Below, piece after piece: positions 17,840 to 25,752 of a stretch of DNA of 64,000 nucleotides; the first letter of the stretch is position 1; each line of letters begins with the position of its first letter. The DNA is taken from contig NZ_CP173677.1 of the NCBI RefSeq assembly GCF_045055315.1, positions 1,054,001-1,118,000 of the forward strand, in the 5' to 3' direction. The translations under genes and the position numbers were made by a program. The notes under the pieces were generated by a model that was given only the letters and a program-made list of their open reading frames with translations, was not told the DNA's origin and ran no database searches. Source of the stretch: Brachymonas wangyanguii (lineage in GTDB: Bacteria; Pseudomonadota; Gammaproteobacteria; Burkholderiales; Burkholderiaceae_C).

Positions 17840-19177
17840 ATGAAACGCAGAACCTTCATGGCCGCGCCGTCGGCCGTGGCGCTGGGTGCGGCCGTCGGCT
17901 TGCCCCTGTCCGCCATTGCGGCACCTTCCGTCATCACTTCTGAAACCCGCCTGCTGCCGCGCCATGTGGGCGGCCCGCGCATCGTCATTTGTGGCGGTGG
18001 CTGGGGCGGCCTGACCACCGCACGCTACCTGCGCCAGTGGGTGCCGAATGCCGATGTAGTGGTGCTGGAACGCAACCCCACCTTCTGGTCCGGCCCGATG
18101 AGCAACAAGTGGCTGGTGGACATTGTCAATACCGACTTCGTGCACCACGACATGTCGCACCCTGCCAACAAGTACGGCTATCGCCTGATCCAGACCGAAG
18201 TCAACGGCTTTGACCGCAACAAGCGCATCGTGCGCACCGCGCATGGCCAGGTCGATTACGACTACCTGATCCTGTCTGGCGGTATCCGCGATGCCTTTGA
18301 CGCCTGGTTTGGCGAGGACCGCGAAGCGGCGACCTATACCAGCGACCATTTCAACAGCGCCTATATCCCGAATGCGAAGATGCCGGCGCTCAAGGCCAAG
18401 CTGAAGAATTTCAAGGGCGGCACCATGGTGATGACGCTGCCGCCGCCGCCGCACCGCTGCCCGCCGTCGCCTTACGAGCGCGCCTGCCTGATGGCCTGGC
18501 ACATCAAGAAGAACAAGATTCCCGGCAAGATCCTGATCCTGGATCCCAAGCCGAAGATCGGCCCGATTGGCGAAGGCTACCGCCAGGCGTTCGAGGAGTT
18601 GTATCCGGACATCATCGTGCACGTACCGAATGCCGGCGTGAAGAGCCTGGATCCGTACAAGAAGCGCATCGTCACCGCCGCTGGCGACTACGATTTTGAC
18701 GATGCCATCCTGATGCCGCCGCACCAGGCCGCCGACATGGTCTGGCATGCTGGCCTGATTGCCAAGAATGAAGACGGCAAGCCGACCGGCTGGGCCGATA
18801 TGGACCCGCGCTTCTTCACCGCGCGCAGCGATGACAAGGTCTACTTTGTCGGTGACCTGATGGGATCGATTTCGCCGCAGTTCGGCTACTACCCGAAGAG
18901 TGCGCACGTGGCCAACGCCATCGGCAAGATCGTGGCACGCAATATTTCCGAGCGCGTGGCTGGCAAGGAAGTGGTACCGGTCCTGCCCGACAACCTCTGT
19001 TTCATGATGGTGAACGGTGATCCGCAGGAAGAGATTGCGGTCAAATTCGACTACGAGGTGGACAAGGCCAGCGGCCATGTGCACCAGACGCAGATTGATA
19101 TTGATGTCCGCACCACCGAGATGGTGAAGGAGGACTTTGCCTGGATCAAGGGACGCTTCGATGATTTCCTGTTCTGA
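17840..19177 (+). CDS. second FccB-type flavoprotein lacking the flavin-linking cysteine
   Basis: This 445-residue paralogue of the preceding flavoprotein has a Tat-type signal (MKRRTFMAAPSAVALGAAVG), the FAD loop IVICGGGWGGLTTARYL, and both disulfide cysteines (Cys207 in HRCPPSPYERA, Cys387 in DNLCFMMV). The residue that carries the covalent flavin in FccB is Gly85 here (FWSGPMSN versus FYTCPFSN), so FAD is probably held non-covalently. It overlaps soxY, so it likely acts with SoxYZ, perhaps as a SoxF-type partner. No Shine-Dalgarno sequence is seen before the ATG; a start further upstream is possible but would cross the hairpins. Confidence 0.85.
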   Translation: MKRRTFMAAPSAVALGAAVGLPLSAIAAPSVITSETRLLPRHVGGPRIVICGGGWGGLTTARYLRQWVPNADVVVLERNPTFWSGPMSNKWLVDIVNTDFVHHDMSHPANKYGYRLIQTEVNGFDRNKRIVRTAHGQVDYDYLILSGGIRDAFDAWFGEDREAATYTSDHFNSAYIPNAKMPALKAKLKNFKGGTMVMTLPPPPHRCPPSPYERACLMAWHIKKNKIPGKILILDPKPKIGPIGEGYRQAFEELYPDIIVHVPNAGVKSLDPYKKRIVTAAGDYDFDDAILMPPHQAADMVWHAGLIAKNEDGKPTGWADMDPRFFTARSDDKVYFVGDLMGSISPQFGYYPKSAHVANAIGKIVARNISERVAGKEVVPVLPDNLCFMMVNGDPQEEIAVKFDYEVDKASGHVHQTQIDIDVRTTEMVKEDFAWIKGRFDDFLF

Positions 19178-19652
19178 CCGTAGCCTGGCGATGCCCGCGC
19201 GTCGCCAGTTGATCAAGGGCGCTGCCGTGGGTGCCGGACTGGGCGTGATGTCGCCGGTGCTGCTGGCACAGAATGCCGATGCGCCGGTCAGCCCGGAAGT
19301 GACCAAACTGGTGAATGACTTCCTGAAGGGCGGCAAGCCGCTGGCCGATGGCCTGAAGCTGGACCTGCCGGTGCTGGGCGACAACCCGTCTTCCGTGCCG
19401 ATCAAGGTGCGCGTGACGCTGCCAATTGACAGCAACAACTGGTGCGAGGAGCTGATCGTGATTGCCGAGAGCAATCCGGTGCCGCTGGCTACGCGCCTGT
19501 ATTTCTTCCCGGCCATGGGCGCGGCAGAGGCGGCGATCCGCCTGCGCCTGATCGCCTCGCAGAACATCCGCGCGCTGGCACGCATGAACGATGGCCGTCT
19601 GCTGATGACACGCCAGTTCATTGAAGTGGCACCCGGCAGCTGCGGCCTGTAA
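19161..19652 (+). CDS. soxY: thiosulfate-oxidation carrier protein SoxY
   Basis: SoxY carries sulfur intermediates on a C-terminal Cys at the end of a flexible arm. The 163-residue protein has an exported N-terminus with twin Arg (ARRQLIKGAAVGAGLG), the SoxY core, and ends in PGSCGL, where most SoxY proteins end GGCGG. The carrier Cys is kept but the flanking residues differ. The ATG at 19161 has AAGGGA upstream and overlaps the flavoprotein gene by 17 bases; ATG 19191 is an alternative. It pairs with soxZ 12 bases downstream. Confidence 0.88.
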   Translation: MISCSDRSLAMPARRQLIKGAAVGAGLGVMSPVLLAQNADAPVSPEVTKLVNDFLKGGKPLADGLKLDLPVLGDNPSSVPIKVRVTLPIDSNNWCEELIVIAESNPVPLATRLYFFPAMGAAEAAIRLRLIASQNIRALARMNDGRLLMTRQFIEVAPGSCGL

Positions 19653-19664
19653 GGAGGAACCAAG

Positions 19665-19991
19665 ATGATCAGACCCCCCCGTATCTGGATCAGCAATGCG
19701 ACGCCCAAGAAGGGCGAGAAGGTGCGCGTGCGCGCCCAGACCACGCACCGCATGGAGACCGGCTTGCGCTCGGACGACAGCGGCAAGACCATCCTGCGCA
19801 ATATCGTCAACAAGTTCGAGGCCAGCCTGGGCGGACAGAAACTGTTTGTCTGGAACCCGGAGATTTCGGTGGCGATCGACCCCTATATCGAGTTCGTGTT
19901 CGTGGCCAGCAAGTCCGGCACGCTGAGCATGGTGTGGACCGATGATGCCGGCAAGACGCAGACGGCAGCGCGTGAGCTCAAGCTGAGCTGA
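19665..19991 (+). CDS. soxZ: thiosulfate-oxidation protein SoxZ
   Basis: SoxZ is the scaffold partner of SoxY. The 108-residue protein has the family pattern PRIWISNATPKKGEKVRVR at the start and the immunoglobulin-like fold pattern through SGTLSMVWTDDAGK at the end. It has no signal peptide; SoxZ is normally exported bound to SoxY. A strong AAGGAGG box precedes the ATG. It is the last gene of the flavoprotein-soxYZ operon and is followed by a terminator. Confidence 0.92.
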   Translation: MIRPPRIWISNATPKKGEKVRVRAQTTHRMETGLRSDDSGKTILRNIVNKFEASLGGQKLFVWNPEISVAIDPYIEFVFVASKSGTLSMVWTDDAGKTQTAARELKLS

Positions 19992-20019
19992 GCTGAGTTG
20001 AGAGCACTGAAGACAAGAA

Positions 20020-20048
20020 CGCCACAGGTTTGCGCCTGTGGCGTTTTT
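20020..20048 (+). terminator. rho-independent terminator after soxZ
   Basis: A 9-bp GC-rich stem (CGCCACAGG/CCTGTGGCG) with a 6-base loop is followed by TTTTT, 28 bases after the soxZ stop codon. Confidence 0.85.
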
Positions 20049-20316
20049 CATTGTCAGGGCGGAAATCTTCTAAGGGTTTTCCACGATTGAAAAATTCAAC
20101 AATTAAATATTTTGACAATCCGGTTCTGCAGGGTTTCTGGCTTGAGTCTGCAACTGATTGTATTTGCTGGATTTTTTATCAGGAAGAAGAGGGCGGATAG
20201 ACTGACAGGCTGAAGGAAAGCGCCCCATGGAAATCCTGCATGCCAGCCAAGGCTGAGCCCTGATTTGATTGGGCAGAACTGCATAATTGCGGGTTTTTAC
20301 CGAGGAGACAAAATCC
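20049..20316. other. intergenic region upstream of the GntP-type permease
   Basis: This AT-richer 268-bp stretch should hold the permease promoter. A TTGACA at 20112 has no good -10 partner at the right distance, and I see no other convincing element or small reading frame. Confidence 0.4.
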
Positions 20317-21729
20317 ATGAGTACGCTCGCGATTGTCCTGTCACTGGTATTGCTGATGTTCCTGGCATACCGTGGCTACACCGTGCTGCTATTGGCCCCG
20401 ATCATGGCGGCCCTGGCGGTGATCCTGTCTGGCGACGTCAGCCAGATGCTGCCGATCTATACCGAAACCTTCATGCGGGCGCTGGGCAACTACATGCTGG
20501 CGTTTTTCCCGATCTTCCTGCTGGGCGCGCTGTTTGGCCAGTTGATGGCGGATTCGGGCGCGGCCACGGCGATTGCCAAGTGGATCGAACGCACGCTGGG
20601 CAGCAAGCACGCCATCCTGACGGTGGTGCTGGCCTGCGGCATCCTGACCTATGGTGGCGTGTCGCTGTTCGTGGTGGCATTTGCCATTTACCCGATTGCC
20701 AAGTCGCTGTTCCGTGACGCCGATATCCCGAAGCGCCTGGTGGCACCGGCGATTGCGCTGGGTTCCTTCACCTTCACCATGACGGCACTGCCCGGCACGC
20801 CCTCGATTCAGAACGCGATCCCGATCAAGTTCTTTGGCACCAACACCTTCTCGGCGCCCGGTCTGGGCCTGATTGGCGGCCTGATCATGTTCTCGCTGGG
20901 CATGCTCTGGCTGCGTACGCGCGAGAACAAGGCGCGTGCCGCGGGCGAAGGCTATGGCAACCACAGCGACGAAGAAGTGGGCCTGCGTGGCATGGTGGGT
21001 GAAGCCGACATGAGCGGCGATGCCAACAAGACAATGCCGCTGCTGCTGGCGCTGTTGCCGCTGGTGCTGGTGATTGGCGTGAACGCGCTGTTCACCTACG
21101 GCATTTTCCCGGGCATGGAGTGGGGCTTCATCAAGGACCGCTTCCCGACCATGGACGCGACCAAGCAGACCGGCATGTGGGCACTGATCATTGCGCTGGT
21201 GGTGGCCATCGTGACGCTGCTGATCGTGAGTATTGGCCGCTGGGACAACCTGCAGGAAAGCATCAACAAGGGCGTGCTGGGCTCCATGCTGCCGATTTTC
21301 AACACCGCCTCTGAAGTGGGTTACGGTGCCGTGATTGCCAGCCTGGCCGGTTTTGCCATCATCCGCGATGCGGTGCTGAACGTGTCCAGCAACCCGCTGA
21401 TTTCCGAAGCGGTGGCGATGAACGTGCTGGCCGGTATCACCGGTTCGTCTTCCGGCGGCCTGTCGATCGCGCTGCAGACGCTGGGCGCCGACTACCTGCG
21501 CATGGCGACCGAAGCCGGCATCAGTCCGGACCTGCTGCACCGCGTGGCCGTGATGTCGGCCGGTGTGTTCGACTCGCTGCCGCATTGCGGCGCCATCATC
21601 ACGCTGCTGTCGATCTGCAAGCTGACGCACAAGGAGTCGTACCTGAACATTGCTGCCATGACGATCGTGATCCCGCTGATCGCGCTGTCGGTGGTGATTG
21701 CACTGGGCACGATGTTTGGCTCGTTCTGA
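20317..21729 (+). CDS. GntP-family permease (gluconate/hydroxy-acid type)
   Basis: This 470-residue integral membrane protein belongs to the GntP family of proton symporters for gluconate and related hydroxy acids such as D-3-hydroxybutyrate. It has 12 or more hydrophobic segments and family blocks near LTYGGVSLFVVAFAIYPIA, TMTALPGTPSIQNAIPI, and GITGSSSGGLSIAL in the second half. GAGGAGA lies eight bases before the ATG at 20317; the frame is open for ten codons upstream. The substrate is not decided by the sequence, and no catabolic gene adjoins it. Confidence 0.85.
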   Translation: MSTLAIVLSLVLLMFLAYRGYTVLLLAPIMAALAVILSGDVSQMLPIYTETFMRALGNYMLAFFPIFLLGALFGQLMADSGAATAIAKWIERTLGSKHAILTVVLACGILTYGGVSLFVVAFAIYPIAKSLFRDADIPKRLVAPAIALGSFTFTMTALPGTPSIQNAIPIKFFGTNTFSAPGLGLIGGLIMFSLGMLWLRTRENKARAAGEGYGNHSDEEVGLRGMVGEADMSGDANKTMPLLLALLPLVLVIGVNALFTYGIFPGMEWGFIKDRFPTMDATKQTGMWALIIALVVAIVTLLIVSIGRWDNLQESINKGVLGSMLPIFNTASEVGYGAVIASLAGFAIIRDAVLNVSSNPLISEAVAMNVLAGITGSSSGGLSIALQTLGADYLRMATEAGISPDLLHRVAVMSAGVFDSLPHCGAIITLLSICKLTHKESYLNIAAMTIVIPLIALSVVIALGTMFGSF

Positions 21730-21783
21730 TGCTGCAGCCAAAGGCTGGCCCGCGGTACAATGTGCGATTGCACTGTGTGCGGC

Positions 21784-21824
21784 GGGCCGTTAGCTCAGTT
21801 GGTTAGAGCAGGGGACTCATAATC
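21784..21824 (+). pseudogene. 5' half of a disrupted tRNA gene (anticodon CAT)
   Basis: This stretch holds the acceptor 5' strand GGGCCGT, a full D-arm and the anticodon stem/loop up to ACTCATAATC, then diverges. Its missing 3' half is at 32799-32846: acceptor GGGCCGT pairs with ACGGCCT and anticodon stem GGGGA pairs with TCCCT, so the two pieces rebuild one complete tRNA. A TACAAT -10-like box at 21756-21761 is placed to drive it. Confidence 0.9.
21813..21824. other. attL core of the integrated element
   Basis: The 12-bp core GGACTCATAATC is shared with 32799-32810. It lies in the anticodon loop and 3' stem of the split tRNA and marks the left junction of the element. Confidence 0.85.
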
Positions 21825-21855
21825 AGGTTGCCAGTGTAGGAAGATACAAGTTTTC

Positions 21856-21932
21856 GGGCCTTTAGCTCAGTTGGTTAGAGCAGTCGACTCATAATCGATT
21901 GGTCGCCGGTTCAAGTCCGGCAGGGCCCACCA
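21856..21932 (+). tRNA. element-borne tRNA with anticodon CAT (Met or Ile2)
   Basis: A complete 77-nt cloverleaf has acceptor GGGCCTT/AGGGCCC, encoded CCA, anticodon stem GTCGA/TCGAT and loop CTCATAA. The anticodon CAT means elongator tRNA-Met or, if C34 is changed to lysidine, tRNA-Ile2; the CTCATAA context and variable loop recall E. coli ileX, so Ile2 is a serious option. It lies inside attL and differs from the host tRNA that the element splits, so it probably replaces that tRNA's function. Confidence 0.9.
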
Positions 21933-21935
21933 ACT

Positions 21936-21956
21936 CCTTGGTTTCCAAGGCTTTTT
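21936..21956 (+). terminator. terminator after the element-borne tRNA
   Basis: The hairpin CCTTGG-TTT-CCAAGG followed by CTTTTTC starts four bases past the CCA end. Confidence 0.8.
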
Positions 21957-22097
21957 CTGGAAACCAGCCTTTACTGACCGCCCCGCCATCCAGCCCCACC
22001 AAGGGGGCGAGGATTGGCGGTGGTGCAGTCAGGGCCAGCCATCCCTAAAAGCCGGTGGTGCAGATGGGGGTGCAAACCCCCATCCCAGCCTGCGGGG

Positions 22098-23132
22098 TTA
22101 ATGGGTAGTCGGGACCTCATCGGCCACCAGTTCCGTGAAGCATCGGGCATGGGAGCCTTGCAAACCCATCCGGGCGTATTCCCGGCTCCACTTCACAAGC
22201 TCCAACGCCTCGGCGATAAGCTGCTTTGTCACTACCGGCTGCCTGTGGTCATTCCCGATAGCGTACAGAGCCGCCACCCGCAACACCCGTTCGGCCAGCA
22301 AGGCTACCGCGTCCGGCTCATGGGTCGGAACATCAAAGCGGCAGTAGCCCAGCAGCGCCCGATACACCTTGGCCGCTTCTTCGTCGAGCTGCACCATAAC
22401 TGCCTCGGGGCTGTTACGTTGCCCGGACAACTCGCGCAGCTTGGCAATCAGTGCGGGGGAAGGGTCTTCGCTCAATGCTGCATGGCGGGTTCGCTGATGC
22501 CGAGCCGCACCGACAAAAAGCAACTCCCCATAGAACGGGCTGCCTTCCATCCATCCGGGCAAGCGCTCCAGCATAGCTTGCGGGGTTGTTTCCGCCAGCA
22601 AGGTAACCGGTGCCTGCCGGTTGAAGCGTTGCGTTTTCGTATCGCGGATTGGCAGCGGATAGAAAACAGCATCTAACCCTGTCGTATTCGACTGCAATTC
22701 CAGCAGCACGTCTGACTGCTTGGGCTGGGGACGCTTCCCCTCTAGGCTAGGGTCTCGTGCCGCCAAGCTGTGATGGTTGGCGTTTGACAGAACCCAGAGC
22801 AGGCCGGGGTTCTTGGTTGCGTGTTTCCACAGGGTTTCCGGGGTCGTGAAGCCCGAGGCAATGGCCGGGTCCCCGACGACCTGAAACAGCCGCTCAACGG
22901 CGACCATGGTCAAGCCCTTGCCGGTGCCTACTTCCCCCAGCAGCATGACGCTTTGGGTTACGACGCTGGCCTCCGGCATCCCTTCGGGCTGGATGACATA
23001 GCGCCCAGCCGCGAAGGAGGACATAACAGCGATGGCGGCCCCGAGAGCCAGGTCATGGCTGGCGACGGGGGCGCTACTGTGCAGGTATTCGGCGATGTCG
23101 GAAACGATGCCGAGGTGCGGATTCTTTTTCAT
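22098..23132 (-). CDS. stand-alone DUF3987-like ATPase, paralogue of the primase C-terminal domain
   Basis: The 344-residue protein parallels the C-terminal ATPase domain of the upstream primase-helicase: LGIVSDIAEYLHSSAP matches PGLVGELAQYIYSSAI, and the P-loop LLGEVGTGKGLT matches LLAKTGIGKEGG. It lacks a primase domain. It may form part of a helicase complex with the larger protein or be a loader; this is inference. A perfect AAAGGAG box precedes the ATG, and only 13 bases separate it from the upstream gene. It is the last gene of the leftward replication operon. Confidence 0.75.
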   Translation of the reverse strand: MKKNPHLGIVSDIAEYLHSSAPVASHDLALGAAIAVMSSFAAGRYVIQPEGMPEASVVTQSVMLLGEVGTGKGLTMVAVERLFQVVGDPAIASGFTTPETLWKHATKNPGLLWVLSNANHHSLAARDPSLEGKRPQPKQSDVLLELQSNTTGLDAVFYPLPIRDTKTQRFNRQAPVTLLAETTPQAMLERLPGWMEGSPFYGELLFVGAARHQRTRHAALSEDPSPALIAKLRELSGQRNSPEAVMVQLDEEAAKVYRALLGYCRFDVPTHEPDAVALLAERVLRVAALYAIGNDHRQPVVTKQLIAEALELVKWSREYARMGLQGSHARCFTELVADEVPTTH

Positions 23133-23145
23133 GTTTGCTTCTCCT

Positions 23146-25377
23146 TTACCAGCTATGGCCGACGCAGTAGGCCTTGGTGTCTAGTTTGAATTTCTCCCGC
23201 ACTTGCTGCGGCGGTAGCTGTTGCAGTGCCCCGGCTTCGAGCAACGCCTTCAGGGTTTCGTCCAGAAGGCGGCGCTCGTCCTTAAATGGTTGAACCCGTT
23301 TCAACTTCGCGTACAGGTAGGAGTGCGGGATGACGCTGCCCGTCTGGAAGGCTTTGGGCGTCTTGTAGGTTTCGCGCTTCTCGGGAGGCATGGCGAGAAA
23401 GTCAGAAACCGCTGCACGAATGGCCGCTTCCGCCTTGGCACCATCGCCGCCGCCGACTTCGCCTTTATCGAAGCGGGATTGGACGGCATGGACGCTACGC
23501 CGGACAAACTCGATAGCCCAGCGGGCATGCTCAACAGTGACCAGCGGCTGATAGGGGTTACAGCCCACAGCAATAACAGAGGCGACCTTCAGCGCGTTGA
23601 GGTGCGCCCGGTTCCATAGCTGGACCTCGGCAGCGTTCCCGCCATTGATGTGGTCATCGCATTCCCTGTCAAAAGCATCCAGCAGGGCTTCGGCGTCAGC
23701 GGCGAGATGGACCTTTGCAAAGCTGCCGTTCTGCTCACCATGGACGGCGACCGTAACCAGATCGGCAAACCGCCTAACCAGTGTCGCGTCCGGCTTGCCG
23801 CCTGCGTAGCGATTGCGCGGCGGGCGGCCTCCGGTGTATTCGATCACCAGCAGGCGAGGCACCAAGCCGTCTTGGACCAAGGCGCTGTCGAGGCAGCCGA
23901 AGAAGACCTCCGGGGTAGATTCACCGATGATGGTCAGGCTGGGGGCACGAACTACGGCGGTGTTCTTCTCCTTGTCGCTGTATGCCTGCACCCCGACGAA
24001 GCCATCCGGCCCACTGCGCGAATACAGCGCCAGCAGTTCGCTATGCAGGGCTTGTTCTGCACCGGATGCCTTGGGCGTTGTGATGCGCTTGAGCGTATGG
24101 CCGAACTCGTCCAGCACCGAATAGAAGCAGGGGCGCTCCTCGAAGTGCTTGACCAAGGCTTGCCCGGATGCAAACGAAGTCGGGCCGATGAAGCGGCTGA
24201 CGGTCGGAATGCTGGGGCTGATCTCTGACAGCAAGCGATTGATGCCTTGCTTGCCCCCTTCCTTCCCGATGCCGGTCTTCGCCAGCAGGATCAAGTAGAG
24301 GTTCAGGCCAGTCGGCAGGCCGCTGGTGTAATAGGTGCGACCGGCGACCCCGGCAACCAGCCCCAGCGCAGCAGCAAGAGCGACCTCCGGCACTGGGCGG
24401 ATAGCCGAACTATAGATGTACTGGGCCAGCTCGCCGACCAAGCCCGGAGGGGGCGGTAACTCGCCGGTAACGGGGCCTTCCAGCCGAGGGGCAAGGCTAT
24501 GGGAGGGGGCCGGGATGGGGGCTTGTGGCGCGGTTGCCACTTGGGCGGCTAGTTCCTCCATTGCCTCCAGATCGACCGGCATCGACCCATTCGCCCTGAT
24601 CTTTCGAAGCGCCAGATCAATCCGGTAATCGGTGCCCCGGTGTTTGTCGCGCTTGCCGAGGGCGGACATTCGGAACAGGCGCTTTACCTGCTCATTGCTG
24701 GGCGAGTAGTAGGCGAAGATGGACAGCAGGGCGAAGTCGGCCTCGCTTTGGCTCTCGTAGCCCAGCGCCGCCCATTCTCCAGCACATAGCAGGTTGAACT
24801 TGTCCCCGTTGATGGCGCGCATCGCCATTTCCACAAGGCCGGCGTCGTCTTGCAGTTCCTCGCGCTCCTCCAGATCAACTTGCGGAGCGGGCTTCATCTC
24901 GCCATACAGCACGTCCAGCAGGTCTTGCCGGGCTGCAATCTCCAGCGGGTGCATTACATCGCCGGTGCAGATCATGTAGCGGGCGCTGGAATAGACCTCG
25001 ACGCCATCCCGATGGACGCCAGCGGGCATCTTGCCGCGCACGACGATATGAACGCCGCGCCCGGATTGTGACCGCTCGGTGTAGCTGTCGAACTTCTCGA
25101 CGATCTTGGCGAAGCGGGCCTTCTGCTCGTCGGTCGCCGGGCGCTCGGGTTTGTCGTCCAGGTCAATGATGGTGTAAGGGTCGGATTCAGCCAGCACGAA
25201 ACCGACGCGCAAGCTGTGCCGGTCGGCATAGGCGCAGGCAACATCGAAGGCCGCCCATGTGGTCGAATCAGTGACAGAGGCAGCGCCCCCGGTCTTCGGG
25301 TCTAGCGGCTTCTTATCGGCGGCCGCGACTACCCATTGCGGAAGCTGTCGCAGCTCCAGCGGAATATTATTTATCAT
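23146..25377 (-). CDS. primase-polymerase/helicase of the element, start codon abutted by an IS
   Basis: The 743-residue replication protein has an N-terminal AEP-type prim-pol domain resembling phage NrS-1 polymerase (LRQLPQWVVAAADKKPLD; metal motif IIDLDD near residues 70-76; SQSGRGVHIVV near 103-113), a middle helical region, and a C-terminal DUF3987-type ATPase with a degenerate P-loop AKTGIGKEGG near residue 367. The frame runs on upstream only through the inserted IS, so MINNIPLELRQ is taken as the start. The IS lies one base before this ATG and separates it from its native GGGGA box and from the AlpA gene promoter. Confidence 0.85.
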   Translation of the reverse strand: MINNIPLELRQLPQWVVAAADKKPLDPKTGGAASVTDSTTWAAFDVACAYADRHSLRVGFVLAESDPYTIIDLDDKPERPATDEQKARFAKIVEKFDSYTERSQSGRGVHIVVRGKMPAGVHRDGVEVYSSARYMICTGDVMHPLEIAARQDLLDVLYGEMKPAPQVDLEEREELQDDAGLVEMAMRAINGDKFNLLCAGEWAALGYESQSEADFALLSIFAYYSPSNEQVKRLFRMSALGKRDKHRGTDYRIDLALRKIRANGSMPVDLEAMEELAAQVATAPQAPIPAPSHSLAPRLEGPVTGELPPPPGLVGELAQYIYSSAIRPVPEVALAAALGLVAGVAGRTYYTSGLPTGLNLYLILLAKTGIGKEGGKQGINRLLSEISPSIPTVSRFIGPTSFASGQALVKHFEERPCFYSVLDEFGHTLKRITTPKASGAEQALHSELLALYSRSGPDGFVGVQAYSDKEKNTAVVRAPSLTIIGESTPEVFFGCLDSALVQDGLVPRLLVIEYTGGRPPRNRYAGGKPDATLVRRFADLVTVAVHGEQNGSFAKVHLAADAEALLDAFDRECDDHINGGNAAEVQLWNRAHLNALKVASVIAVGCNPYQPLVTVEHARWAIEFVRRSVHAVQSRFDKGEVGGGDGAKAEAAIRAAVSDFLAMPPEKRETYKTPKAFQTGSVIPHSYLYAKLKRVQPFKDERRLLDETLKALLEAGALQQLPPQQVREKFKLDTKAYCVGHSW

Positions 25378-25378
25378 T

Positions 25379-25404
25379 TGAACCGCCCCGGGTTTGGAGG
25401 AGGC
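25379..25404 (+). repeat. left inverted repeat of the IS
   Basis: This pairs with 26672-26697 with one mismatch at base 18 of 26. It begins TGAACC. Confidence 0.92.
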
Positions 25405-25428
25405 CCCAACTCTTGAGAAGATGGAGCC

Positions 25429-25752
25429 ATGAACAAGTCCAACAAGTTTTCCCCGGAAGTGCGCGAGCGCGCTGTGCGCATGGTGCAGGAGCATCGAGCC
25501 GAGTACCCTTCGTTGTGGGCAGCTATCGAATCGATTGCGCCGAAGATTGGCTGTGTGCCGCAAACCCTGCACGATTGGGTCAAGAGAGCCGAGATCGACG
25601 CTGGCCTGCGTGCGGGTACCACGACCTCGGATGCGCGACGCATCAAGGAACTGGAGCGCGAAGTCAAGGAGCTGCGCCGTGCCAATGAGATCCTCAAAAC
25701 TGCCAGTGCGTTTTTCGCGCAGGCGGAGCTCGACCGCCAGCTCAGGAAGTGA
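25429..25752 (+). CDS. IS3-family transposase OrfA
   Basis: The 107-residue protein has the N-terminal helix-turn-helix that binds the IS ends (KFSPEVRERAVRMVQEH through GCVPQTLHDWVKRAE) and a leucine-zipper-like helix (IKELEREVKELRRANEILK). It overlaps OrfB by four bases (GTGA), so OrfB or a fused OrfAB is made by coupling or frameshifting. No classic A6G slippery run is obvious at the overlap. Confidence 0.93.
   Translation: MNKSNKFSPEVRERAVRMVQEHRAEYPSLWAAIESIAPKIGCVPQTLHDWVKRAEIDAGLRAGTTTSDARRIKELEREVKELRRANEILKTASAFFAQAELDRQLRK

Noticed and set aside
20112..20140. TTGACA at 20112 as promoter of the GntP-type permease
   Set aside because: No -10-like hexamer is found at 15-19 bases, so it cannot be called a promoter.
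21784..21932. Two tandem host tRNA genes with the element lying beyond them
   Set aside because: The first lacks its 3' half, and that half is found at 32799-32846 with matching acceptor and anticodon stems, so the second tRNA lies inside the element.
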